DNA of 64,000 bases from UBA10438 sp964432155 (lineage in GTDB: Bacteria > Bacteroidota > Ignavibacteria > Kapaibacteriales > Kapaibacteriaceae): contig CAYSMF010000011.1 of NCBI GenBank assembly GCA_964432155.1, positions 1 through 64,000 of the forward strand, in the 5' to 3' direction. Shown one piece after another: positions 27,100-35,420 of the stretch (position 1 is the stretch's first letter; every line of letters starts with the position of its first letter). Both the position numbers and the translations under genes were made by a program. Below the pieces are notes generated by a model. It did no database searches. It was given only the letters and a program-made list of their open reading frames with translations, and was not told where the DNA came from.

Positions 27100-28500
27100 A
27101 TGTCTGCACGCACTACTCTAAGCCATATCGCGACAGCTGTGATCATGCTGATTGCCGTGGCATCATGTGCTATCAAGGCTCAGGAGATCATTCCTGAGGA
27201 AATCACTCCTCAGGATATGAACTGGGGCACCCAGCCTGATACGTCATCTCCGATAAAGGTGCAGCTATTCGCGCAACTATGGGCGCGGTACAACCAAAAC
27301 AACCCAGGTACTGTCGCTCTTGGCTCGGTGCAGGATGAGAGTTTCGACATCGGAGTGCGGCGCGCACGTGTCCAGGCGTTTGCGAACATCAACGATCGCG
27401 CAACGCTCTTCATCCACTATGGCTTCAATAATTTCAACTACGCGTATCAAAGCGCAGGCAACCGTCGCATACAAGCATACTTTCACGACTTCTTCGGTGA
27501 GTATCGACTGTTCGATAAGAACGAACTCAAGCTCGGAGCAGGCTTGTCGTTTGTTAATGGACTCAGTCGGTTTGCTCAGCCTGCAATCATTGCATTGCCG
27601 ACAATGGACGGTGCGTTGTTCGCACAAGCTACATCGGAGCAGAACGACGTAACAGGTCGGAAGTTGAGTATCACAGCTCGTGGACAGATTGGTCCGATCG
27701 ACTATCGTGTGGCGATCTCTGATCCAATGGCTGTTACGACCAATGGTCAAACTCCACGTTCAATCGCACCACAGGCAAACTTTGCGCAGAACCAGCGAAC
27801 GCTGCAGCAGCAAGCGTATGTGATCTATCAGTTCTTCGACCACGAGCCCCATCAAGTGCCAAACATGGCAGGTACGTACTACGGAACGCGCAAGGTCTTC
27901 AATGTTGCTGCCGGAGTGATCTACCAACCGTCAGCGATGTGGCGATCACGTGGTGCAGACACGGCGTATGAAGATCTCTTGTTGGTTGCGGTTGAATCGA
28001 TGTACGATGCACCAATCGATCGCAACGGAACGACATTGAGCGCATATGCTGGCGTGTTCCATCATAACTACGGCTCGAACTACCTTCGGTATAATGGCGC
28101 GATGAATACGGGAACCGGTTCATTCGTTTCGGCCGACACCACACAGCTCCGTCCGCTCACACAGTATGGACCATCGTGGGGAAATGCCTTCCCCATGTAT
28201 GGTACAGGCGAAGTTGTCTACTCGCATGTGGCGGTGTTCTTCCCGAAGGTTTTAGGCAACGTTGGTGTGATGCCATATGTGTCGGCGAACCTTGCTTGGT
28301 ATGAACGACTCAATCGCCGGCTTACTGACGTGTATGCTGTTGGTTGTTCGTTCTTGCTTGACGGCATTCGCAGTCGTGTAAGCCTTGAACTTCAGAATCG
28401 TCCAACGTTCGGCATTGATGTGTCGCGTGATCCATTCGGTGAACTTGTTGCGGACGTTCGTCGTTCGCAATTCGCGTTGCAGTATCAGGTGGTATGGTGA
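27100..28500 (+). CDS. Porin-like outer-membrane beta-barrel protein
   Basis: This 466-residue protein starts MSARTTLSHIATAVIML with a signal peptide ending near KAQE. The rest is long alternating hydrophobic/aromatic strands (VQLFAQLWARYNQ, RRARVQAFANIND, LFIHYGFNNFNYAY) and ends ALQYQVVW with an aromatic final residue, as expected for an outer-membrane barrel. The RxRRxxxG-like start of the barrel (VRRARV) resembles phosphate-selective porin (OprO/P-like) proteins. Substrate unknown. It overlaps the following transporter gene by seven bases and is the first gene of a three-gene operon. Confidence 0.8.
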   Translation: MSARTTLSHIATAVIMLIAVASCAIKAQEIIPEEITPQDMNWGTQPDTSSPIKVQLFAQLWARYNQNNPGTVALGSVQDESFDIGVRRARVQAFANINDRATLFIHYGFNNFNYAYQSAGNRRIQAYFHDFFGEYRLFDKNELKLGAGLSFVNGLSRFAQPAIIALPTMDGALFAQATSEQNDVTGRKLSITARGQIGPIDYRVAISDPMAVTTNGQTPRSIAPQANFAQNQRTLQQQAYVIYQFFDHEPHQVPNMAGTYYGTRKVFNVAAGVIYQPSAMWRSRGADTAYEDLLLVAVESMYDAPIDRNGTTLSAYAGVFHHNYGSNYLRYNGAMNTGTGSFVSADTTQLRPLTQYGPSWGNAFPMYGTGEVVYSHVAVFFPKVLGNVGVMPYVSANLAWYERLNRRLTDVYAVGCSFLLDGIRSRVSLELQNRPTFGIDVSRDPFGELVADVRRSQFALQYQVVW

Positions 28501-29132
28501 AACACTTCTATCGTCAGGCGCAGATTCTTGCGCTGGTAACAATCCTGTATAACATCGTCGAAGGCATTGTCTCGACAACGATGGGGTTTAGCGACGAGAC
28601 GCTTGCCTTGTTCGGGTTCGGCGTTGACAGTTTCATCGAGTCGATTTCTGGCGTTGGTGTGTACGTGATGATTCGTCGCATCGCACACAGTGCTGAACAG
28701 GTAACAGCAAGCCAACAAACTGAGTTTGAGAAGCAGGCACTCCGAGTAACTGGGTGGGCTTTCTATGCGTTATCGGCGATGCTTGCAGCGACGGTCATCG
28801 TGAACGTCATTGAGCATAAAGCACCCGAGTCGACCTTCTGGGGTGTTGTCATCTCGTCGATATCAATCCTCACAATGTCTGCGCTTGTCGCAGCCAAGCG
28901 ACGTGTTGGACGCGCACTGAATAGTGCACCAATTCTCGCTGATGCGAACTGCACCCTGGTCTGCATTTACATGAGCATCGCAGTGCTGATATCTTCAGCG
29001 GTGTATGAACTCACATCGTTTGCGTATGCTGATGCGATCGGAGCAATTGCCATTATCTGGTTCAGTGTGTCAGAGGGACGTGAGTGTTTTGCCAAGGCGA
29101 AAGGACATCAGTGCGGATGCGAGCACGAGTAG
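28494..29132 (+). CDS. CDF-like cation transporter with altered metal site
   Basis: This 212-residue integral membrane protein resembles the membrane half of cation diffusion facilitators and lacks a C-terminal cytoplasmic domain. In YiiP the zinc site is Asp45, Asp49, His153 and Asp157 (from memory). Here the equivalent region reads DSFIE (Asp45, Glu49) and ADANCTLVC (Cys153, Cys157), so the HxxxD pair is CxxxC. The tail GHQCGCEHE adds further Cys and His. This suggests a thiol-preferring metal, but the metal is not shown. It overlaps the porin gene by seven bases and the barrel gene by 16. Confidence 0.78.
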   Translation: MVKHFYRQAQILALVTILYNIVEGIVSTTMGFSDETLALFGFGVDSFIESISGVGVYVMIRRIAHSAEQVTASQQTEFEKQALRVTGWAFYALSAMLAATVIVNVIEHKAPESTFWGVVISSISILTMSALVAAKRRVGRALNSAPILADANCTLVCIYMSIAVLISSAVYELTSFAYADAIGAIAIIWFSVSEGRECFAKAKGHQCGCEHE

Positions 29133-30217
29133 TTCTGATCCTGATGCTGTTTGCCATCGAGATAACAGCGCATGAGGATACGCTACGCACAGGACTCGAT
29201 TGGTCGTTTGTACCAATTCCTGCGTACACGCCTGAAACAAGCTGGATGGCTGCGCTCACCGCGTTTGTGACGTATCGCGACACTGTTGATCCAAGCTATC
29301 GTCCATCGTCTGTTGCCATTGCAGCACAGGGAACGCTCAAGAGTCAGTTTGCCCTCGGCCTCTATCCCGAGATCTATCTCGATGGTAATCGCATGCGTAT
29401 CGAGGGCGCAATTGAATGGTATCTGTATCCGTATAACTTCTTCGGTATCGGCAATGCGAATCCCTCTACCAATGCTGAGCTCTATACCCCGCATGGTGCG
29501 AAGCTCGAATTGCGTGCATTGTACGCCCTGAGTGGCACGCGCGTCCAACATGGACTCAGTGCTGGTATTCACCTAGATCTTCGATATGATCACATCAATT
29601 CCGTGGAGTCACGCAGCGATGGTACGCGGGGTCCGCTCGGACGTGGTGAAGTAGTCGGTGCATCAGGTGGATGGTATAACGGCATCGGACCGCAGGTATC
29701 GTACGACACTCGCGACAACAACTTCGATGCACGATCAGGTGTTTTCGCAGAAACACACCTTGTTGCCTACGGGCCACTACTTGGTAGCACGTATAGCTCC
29801 GTCGTCAGCACGCTTGATGCGCGTGCCTACACGCCTCTCTCGGAGAACATTTCAATGGCAGGTCGCGTACATGTTCAATCAGCAACAGGTACACCGCCTT
29901 TCCTACAGATGCCAAGTATCGGCGGTTCAAACAACATGCGTGGAATGATCGACGCACAGCAACGCGATCGCATATCCATGTTTGCTGGTGCAGAGGTTCG
30001 TTTCCCAATCGTGTGGCGCTTCCGAGGCGCTGCATTTGCCGATGCCGGACAGGTTGCATCAACAACGTCGTCGGTAGCACTCAATCAACTGTGGATCAGT
30101 TGGGGTGCCGGCATTCGATTTCTTCTCGTACCAGAAGAGCGCATCTCACTACGGTTCGACGTAGGCGTAGCGCGCGGCGTTCCGCAGTTCTATCTAGGAT
30201 TCAACGAAGCGTTTTAA
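29117..30217 (+). CDS. Omp85/BamA-type C-terminal barrel (bacterial surface antigen D15)
   Basis: This 366-residue protein has a leader (MRARVVLILMLFAIEITA) and no obvious POTRA domains. The barrel shows YDTRDNNFDARSGVF, FLQMPSIGGSNNMRGM (the conserved RGF/RGM turn) and the C-terminus FYLGFNEAF, ending in Phe as BamA/TamA barrels do. It is most like stand-alone patatin-free D15 barrels. The ATG at 29117 overlaps the end of the CDF-like gene. With the porin it forms a small envelope operon. It could be an assembly or secretion factor for the porin. Confidence 0.83.
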   Translation: MRARVVLILMLFAIEITAHEDTLRTGLDWSFVPIPAYTPETSWMAALTAFVTYRDTVDPSYRPSSVAIAAQGTLKSQFALGLYPEIYLDGNRMRIEGAIEWYLYPYNFFGIGNANPSTNAELYTPHGAKLELRALYALSGTRVQHGLSAGIHLDLRYDHINSVESRSDGTRGPLGRGEVVGASGGWYNGIGPQVSYDTRDNNFDARSGVFAETHLVAYGPLLGSTYSSVVSTLDARAYTPLSENISMAGRVHVQSATGTPPFLQMPSIGGSNNMRGMIDAQQRDRISMFAGAEVRFPIVWRFRGAAFADAGQVASTTSSVALNQLWISWGAGIRFLLVPEERISLRFDVGVARGVPQFYLGFNEAF

Positions 30218-30548
30218 TCGTCCTCCAGCGTATTGTGCGCCGCCGTGAAACGTCAATCCCGGTGTGGTCGCCCCGGTGTGGAACATTGCAAATAATGCAG
30301 CATGCGTGACGTAGGGGCGAGACCCTGTCTCGCCCGTGTAGGCATCGGGCGATACCGCGATGTTGTATCAATGTGTGTCGATCATTACGTGTAGGCGAGA
30401 CAGGGTCTCGCCCCTACTGTGTTGCGGTGCTTTAACACTGTCACTTTCTAGGATAACTCACAGCTTACATTACGGTGATGTTCCAACGATAGGTTCGCAT
30501 GTCTTTCTAATCGACATTCATCACCTTTATCGTTTACGGAGCGTTTCT
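30218..30548. other. Intergenic stretch without a gene
   Basis: About 330 bases lie between the Omp85-like gene and the PhoX-like gene. No coding frame of note is present. It contains the inverted REP pair described at 30311-30417. The PhoX-like start at 30549 is preceded by TTTACGGAGCGTTTCT, a usable ribosome-binding site. I see no further conserved structure and cannot assign the promoter with confidence. Confidence 0.6.
30311..30417. repeat. Inverted pair of GTAG-type REP hairpins (BIME-like)
   Basis: A 24-base segment at 30311-30334 recurs as its reverse complement at 30394-30417, separated by 59 bases. Each arm is the tetranucleotide GTAG followed by a hairpin: GGGCGAGAC, a 3-base loop, GTCTCGCCC (one base shorter in the second copy). 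This matches the architecture of REPs recognised by RAYT transposases, where the tetranucleotide precedes the stem. It differs in sequence from the six REPs elsewhere in the window. No ORF lies between the arms, so it is a non-autonomous element. Confidence 0.8.
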
Positions 30549-32396
30549 ATGAAAATGTTGGGTCTCTTTGCAGCAGCAACTATTGCTGCGAGCGGTGCGA
30601 TTACAGCGCAGGACTTTCCTGTGCGAATCGAGCCAGTCACAATGATTCCGTACCTCCAGGGACGCGTCGTTGTGCCACCATCACCACTGAAGTATCAGAA
30701 CATCTTCGTTGGTGGTGTTGATAGTGTTGAAACTGACATGGGTCGTACTGCTGCAAAGCAGTGGCACGATTACATCGGCTATGCAGCGGATGAATCAGGC
30801 ACATCGCTAGGATACATCATTGTGAACCACGAAATGATCGAAGCCAACGACAAGATTGGTGACGGTGGTGGTATGACAATGTTCAAGCTCGGCAAGAAGG
30901 CTGATGGCACACTCGAAGTACTTGATCAGACACTTCCCGATGGTCGCAAGGGTAAGTTCTTCAATGTCGACTTCAAGAACACTGTCGGCGAAACAGGCAT
31001 GAACTGTGGTGGTATGTCGGGATTCGGTCGAGTATGGACAGCCGAAGAGTGGTATCAGTCATCGAACAAGGGAATCAATGCAGAGGGTAAGGGTTTCCGC
31101 GACACATCTGACTTCGTGATTGGCTCGAAGCAACCATCAGGCTTCCCAGGTCTCGACGGAAAGACAATCAAGCGCTTCCAGAACCTGAACTGGATGGTTG
31201 AGATCGATCCAAAGACGGCAAAGGCAGTTCGCAAGTACTACAACTGGGGTCGCCAAGGCTTCGAAGGTGGTGTTGTACACCCTGACGGCAAGACAATCTT
31301 CCTCTTCGAAGACGGTGCAGCTGGTCGTTCGATCCTCACAAAGTTCGTAGCTGATGTTGCTGGTGATTACACAAAGGGTAAGACCTACTTCTACAAGCAA
31401 GATGCCGGTAAGTACACAGGCACATGGGTAGAAGTACCAAACAACCCTGCAACAGATTGGGAAATCCTTGTTGCTCCACACAACTGGGCAAAGACGAAGG
31501 GTATCACCGGGTTCACACGTCTCGAATGGGGCGCATTCAACAAGACAGATGGTAAGATCTACATCACCGAAACCGGTCAAGATCGTCCAGGTGCAAACTA
31601 CAAGTCAGCACTCGCAGATGGCTGGACACTTCCTCAGCACACGTATGATCGCGCGAAGGAGCAAGGTGTAGCAGTCGACAGCAGTGCCCACATGGATTAC
31701 TACGGTCGTGTTCTCGTGCTTGACCTTAACGACAACTCTGTTCGTTCATTCCTCGAGGGCGGTCCGTATATCACAGATGCACAGGCTGTGCCAGCTCGCT
31801 ACCCTGAAAAGCATCTCTCGAACCCCGACGGTCTTGGCTTCCTCTATGTAAATGGTAAGACGTTCATGGTCATTGAAGAAGATCTCAATGGTGTGAACTT
31901 CGGCCGTATGCCAAACACTGGTATGCGTGGTACGAACTGCGAAGCATGGCTGCTCGACATGTCGAAGGCCCCATCGATTGACAATCTCTACCGTCTTGCA
32001 ATCTCGCAATATGGATCAGAGATCACCGGCTTCACATCACTCGACGATGGTAACACGGTGTTGATCAATGCACAACATCCCGACAATGCAACAATCTCCG
32101 ATGCAGCGGCGAAGAACTCGCTTACGTTCGCGATCTCGGGTCTGAAGCAGCTTGTGAACTCGATTGAGAAGGACAATGATGGACGCACACAGGGCGCTGT
32201 GTCAGTCTTCCCGAACCCTACATCGACACAGCTCAACTTCACATCACCAGTTGACGCAGCACTATATGATGCTACCGGCGCACGTGTACGCGTCGTTCGT
32301 GAAACCACATCGCTCGACATCGCCGATCTTGCATCAGGCGTCTACTATGTGCGTTTTGCTGACGGAACAACACAGCAAGTGGTAATCCAACGCTAA
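30549..32396 (+). CDS. PhoX/DUF839-like secreted protein with T9SS tail
   Basis: This 615-residue protein starts MKMLGLFAAATIAASGAITAQ (signal peptide). The body resembles PhoX-type proteins: MNCGGMSGFGRVWTAEEW, WGRQGFEGGVVHPDGKT, FTRLEWGAFNKTDGKIY and LSNPDGLGFLY. Canonical PhoX hydrolyses phosphate esters with calcium and iron; whether those ligands are retained here cannot be judged without a structure-based alignment. The end is a T9SS sorting domain: VFPNPTSTQLNF, LYDATGARVR, and the terminus QVVIQR. A strong inverted repeat follows at 32416-32452. The codons look favourable (frequent AAG, GGT), hinting at high expression. Confidence 0.83.
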   Translation: MKMLGLFAAATIAASGAITAQDFPVRIEPVTMIPYLQGRVVVPPSPLKYQNIFVGGVDSVETDMGRTAAKQWHDYIGYAADESGTSLGYIIVNHEMIEANDKIGDGGGMTMFKLGKKADGTLEVLDQTLPDGRKGKFFNVDFKNTVGETGMNCGGMSGFGRVWTAEEWYQSSNKGINAEGKGFRDTSDFVIGSKQPSGFPGLDGKTIKRFQNLNWMVEIDPKTAKAVRKYYNWGRQGFEGGVVHPDGKTIFLFEDGAAGRSILTKFVADVAGDYTKGKTYFYKQDAGKYTGTWVEVPNNPATDWEILVAPHNWAKTKGITGFTRLEWGAFNKTDGKIYITETGQDRPGANYKSALADGWTLPQHTYDRAKEQGVAVDSSAHMDYYGRVLVLDLNDNSVRSFLEGGPYITDAQAVPARYPEKHLSNPDGLGFLYVNGKTFMVIEEDLNGVNFGRMPNTGMRGTNCEAWLLDMSKAPSIDNLYRLAISQYGSEITGFTSLDDGNTVLINAQHPDNATISDAAAKNSLTFAISGLKQLVNSIEKDNDGRTQGAVSVFPNPTSTQLNFTSPVDAALYDATGARVRVVRETTSLDIADLASGVYYVRFADGTTQQVVIQR

Positions 32397-32415
32397 CGCT
32401 AACAATCTGTTTCGC

Positions 32416-32452
32416 GCACAGGGCCGGTGTCGTCACGACATCGGTCCTGTGC
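32416..32452 (+). terminator. Strong stem-loop after the PhoX-like gene
   Basis: Two 18-base arms (32416-32433 and 32435-32452) pair with only two G-U wobbles as RNA. The stem is long and has a minimal loop, and it sits 20 bases after the stop. There is no U-run, so an intrinsic terminator of the classic type is not shown; it may be a mRNA 3' stabiliser or a bidirectional terminator. The next gene starts at 32486. Confidence 0.55.
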
Positions 32453-32485
32453 TGCATTCATGTAATGATGAATCTGTGAGGCAAC

Positions 32486-34426
32486 ATGCGTCGAGCTACA
32501 CTTCTGGTACTAGCGAGCACGGTAACGTCGTTGCTCCTCATTGGAGCTCTTTCGCGAGACATGCATCGAGAACGTCGCGACACGCAACGCGCGATACTTG
32601 AAGATGTTAGTCGTGATGCCGTAGATGCTGCGATATCGTTCTCATCCGCGGCACATCGAACGAAGGCCGGAGATAGTGCTGCGGCTTTGCATGCATCATT
32701 CGAGACACTGCGTCGTGCATACAAGGCTCTTGAGCCTCTGATCGAATATCTCGATCCAGGTACAGTAACAGCGCACATTAACGGTGCGCCGTTACCGAAG
32801 TTGGATCCCAAGTCGACTTTCATTGAGATCCTCGAACCCGAGGGTCTACAGGTCATCGATGAGGTGTTGTACGAAGATGCCCTGTTTTCAGATGAGCAGA
32901 TAGCTCTCGTGTGTGATCGTTCAGATCGCATCGTTACATCGCTGCGCTATGCATCGGGATTGCTCCGCACAGCCCCTTGGTCAGATCGCATGATCTTAGA
33001 GTGCATTCGGACAGGAGTACTTCGCATCACGGGAATGGGAATCACCGGCTTTGATCGACCGTCGTCGGAACCATCGTTATCAGACAATATCCCTGCGCTT
33101 GCGACAATCCGATCGCTGCTTACCACATATTCTCCATGGTGTTCTTCTGTCTCGAGTACGACATGTCTTGACCGAGCACTCACATCGATTGCGATCGCCG
33201 AGGAGTACATGTTGTTGCCATTCGACGAGTGTGATCGTGCAGAATTGATCCGAACAGCTCTTGATCCACTGTATGCTAGCGTCGTAGAGATCCAATCAAC
33301 GCTTCAAGTAGAGTTCGCCGACGAAGTTGGAAGCGGGCTTATCGTCGTTAACCCACGTGGTAAGAGCATGTTTTCTGACGACACCTTCAATCCGTATGCA
33401 ACTACGGGTATGACGGCGGCCTCGCATACATCTGACATGGTAGAACTTGGACGATTGTTGTTTTTTGATCCAGTGCTTTCGTCGACCGGCGCGCGCGCGT
33501 GTGCGTCATGTCATCAACCCGAGCTCGCATTCACGGATGGACGCAAGACGAGCCTTGCTCTTGGCAAGACCAGATCCATTCAGCGGAATGCTCCAACGCT
33601 GATTAACAGCGTATATGCGCGACGATTTTTCTATGATCTCCGTGCACTGCGACTCAACGATGTGATATCGCACGTAGTGACTCACGAGGATGAATTCGGC
33701 TCGTCGTTGCTTGACATGGTCGGACGTCTGCGCGATTCGGATGAGTACGTCCAGCGTTTTGAGCGCGCGTTTAATGTCAAGGGGCCAGAAGCAATCGACG
33801 CAACGAATGTCGGACTCGCAATAGGTGCATACGTCACAACATTACGTTCGTTCAATTCCCGCATCGACCGATACCTCCGAGGTGAAGCTGTCCAGATCTC
33901 GGCAAGTGAACGTCGTGGTATGAACCTCTTCATGGGTAAGGCTGTATGTGCGACATGTCACTTCCCACCAACGTTTGCGGGCTACGTACCGCCAGCGTTT
34001 GTCGAGAGTGAATCAGAAATTCTCGGTGTTCCCAAGCGCGTTGATACTGCTAACGCAATTCCAGATAGCGATGTAGGTCGTGCTGCCGGCATTCGACGCG
34101 AACACTCAGAGATCTATCGTCATTCGTTCAAAACACCGACGGTGCGAAATGTGGAGCTGACGGCGCCATACTTCCATAACGGTGCATATCAGAGCCTCGA
34201 GCAAGTGGTCGACTTCTACACACGAGGCGGTGGCAAGGGAATAGGATGGGATGTTCCGTATCAGACCCTACCATTCGATAACCTCGACCTAACAGCGGAC
34301 GACAGACGCGACATCATTGCATTCATGCGAGCACTCACCGACACGACGGGTCTAACAAAGCGTCCGACTCGCTTGCCGAAGATGCGGTCGTCAACAGCAC
34401 GCCGTCCGATAGGTGGTGATTACTGA
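32486..34426 (+). CDS. MauG-like dihaem cytochrome c peroxidase with long N-domain
   Basis: This 646-residue exported protein starts MRRATLLVLASTVTSLLLIG. The last ~320 residues form a dihaem peroxidase: haem sites CASCH (~338-342) and CATCH (~487), ELGRLLFFDPVLSSTG, FTDGRKTSLALGKT and FKTPTVRNVELTAPYFHNGAY, a MauG/CcpA-family block. The ~290-residue N-terminal part is alpha-helical looking and resembles none of the domains I can name. It may be a sensor or imelysin-like module. Enzymes of this family reduce peroxide or oxidise a protein partner. GAGG lies just upstream of the ATG. Its 3' end overlaps the convergent DUF5684-like gene by seven bases. Confidence 0.87.
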   Translation: MRRATLLVLASTVTSLLLIGALSRDMHRERRDTQRAILEDVSRDAVDAAISFSSAAHRTKAGDSAAALHASFETLRRAYKALEPLIEYLDPGTVTAHINGAPLPKLDPKSTFIEILEPEGLQVIDEVLYEDALFSDEQIALVCDRSDRIVTSLRYASGLLRTAPWSDRMILECIRTGVLRITGMGITGFDRPSSEPSLSDNIPALATIRSLLTTYSPWCSSVSSTTCLDRALTSIAIAEEYMLLPFDECDRAELIRTALDPLYASVVEIQSTLQVEFADEVGSGLIVVNPRGKSMFSDDTFNPYATTGMTAASHTSDMVELGRLLFFDPVLSSTGARACASCHQPELAFTDGRKTSLALGKTRSIQRNAPTLINSVYARRFFYDLRALRLNDVISHVVTHEDEFGSSLLDMVGRLRDSDEYVQRFERAFNVKGPEAIDATNVGLAIGAYVTTLRSFNSRIDRYLRGEAVQISASERRGMNLFMGKAVCATCHFPPTFAGYVPPAFVESESEILGVPKRVDTANAIPDSDVGRAAGIRREHSEIYRHSFKTPTVRNVELTAPYFHNGAYQSLEQVVDFYTRGGGKGIGWDVPYQTLPFDNLDLTADDRRDIIAFMRALTDTTGLTKRPTRLPKMRSSTARRPIGGDY

Positions 34427-34848
34427 CCTGTTGATACGATCCCATCGACGTCTGCCTTGACGTATGAAGATGTGCCGAAGGCAAGTACAGGTACCATGAT
34501 CGGACTAAACACGCCGAGAATAATGCCGTAGAATGTGCCCTTCCCGAACCGGTGTGCGAGATCGATCATCACGTGAAGACCGATACCCAGCTCAACAAGC
34601 AACGCGATGAGAGGCACGAAGCTGCGTGCTTGCTGCGACAGCACAACGATCGTATGCGAGCCGAGCAGCAGGATAATCCACCACCGCGGACGCTGAACAA
34701 TGCGCAGCAGCGTTACGATGTTCAAGAGTGGTACGTAAGCATGCCATGCTGGGGCCCCAGCTCGTGAGAACAGTCGCCCGTAACAGTACCCGTAGAAGAG
34801 ATACAGGATAGCGAGTATCGCTAGTTGTACTGGGAACGGCATGTTCAT
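34420..34848 (-). CDS. DUF5684-like small membrane protein
   Basis: This 142-residue protein has about four membrane segments and the signature of DUF5684 proteins: a YxPLLNIVTLLRIVxRPRWWI region and IDLAHRFGKGTFYGI. Function is unknown; the family is related in sequence style to the membrane part of some signal-peptidase neighbours. ATG 34848 overlaps the stop of the upstream barrel gene by four bases, so the two are co-translated. A second ATG at 34842 would remove two residues. Confidence 0.72.
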   Translation of the reverse strand: MNMPFPVQLAILAILYLFYGYCYGRLFSRAGAPAWHAYVPLLNIVTLLRIVQRPRWWIILLLGSHTIVVLSQQARSFVPLIALLVELGIGLHVMIDLAHRFGKGTFYGIILGVFSPIMVPVLAFGTSSYVKADVDGIVSTGQ

Positions 34849-35309
34849 AGTACGATGTTCAGACCCACCTGCACATTCGGCATCACGCCGATGTCGCCGT
34901 AGTCGTCACGGAACCCGAGACCAGCCTCTGCGTTGAAGTAAAAGGTATTCGAGCCGAAGAGCGGTGTGTTCACGCCGATTTCTGGTCCGACGACGCCACC
35001 GCCAAAACTCCACGAATCGCCGCTATCGAAGATTGAGAACCCGATGAGCGTGATGTAGTGATACCGGAGACCAACGTAGAATGGTCCTCCACCGATCGCG
35101 TACCCGGCACCGAGGGAGTAGATAGCTCCGAACGACAGCTGGGCGGTCGCATCAACGACGAATGTGCGATTGGATTGATCACCCCCAAGAAACGCAATGC
35201 GCGGTCCGATGATACCCGGGAATCCACCCTGAAGACCAATGGCGATGTCGTCGGCGCGTGAAGCGGTAACGGCGAGTAGCGAAACAATGAGTAGAATTAG
35301 ACGCTTCAT
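34845..35309 (-). CDS. Small outer-membrane beta-barrel protein, unknown role
   Basis: This 154-residue protein starts MKRLILLIVSLLAVTASRAD, a cleavable leader. The remainder is glycine-rich amphipathic beta strands (GLQGGFPGIIGPRIAFLGG, AIGGGPFYVGLRYHYI) ending VQVGLNIVL, which fits a small eight-stranded barrel. GGGGGATTAC precedes the ATG. I do not recognise a specific family. It is divergent from the multicopper oxidase gene, with about 110 bases between them, and co-translated with the DUF5684-like gene. Confidence 0.7.
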   Translation of the reverse strand: MKRLILLIVSLLAVTASRADDIAIGLQGGFPGIIGPRIAFLGGDQSNRTFVVDATAQLSFGAIYSLGAGYAIGGGPFYVGLRYHYITLIGFSIFDSGDSWSFGGGVVGPEIGVNTPLFGSNTFYFNAEAGLGFRDDYGDIGVMPNVQVGLNIVL

Positions 35310-35420
35310 GTGTAATCCCCCGGATGCTGGATGTTGTACTAATTGGACGATCGAATATAGCCATACGTAGGTAGTCTGAGTACGGTCGTATCTTGCGTCT
35401 CCTCAACACGGAGAACGTCT

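Noticed and set aside
30311..30417. An insertion sequence or a transposon
   Set aside because: There is no ORF between the arms and no clear target duplication; a REP pair explains the structure better.
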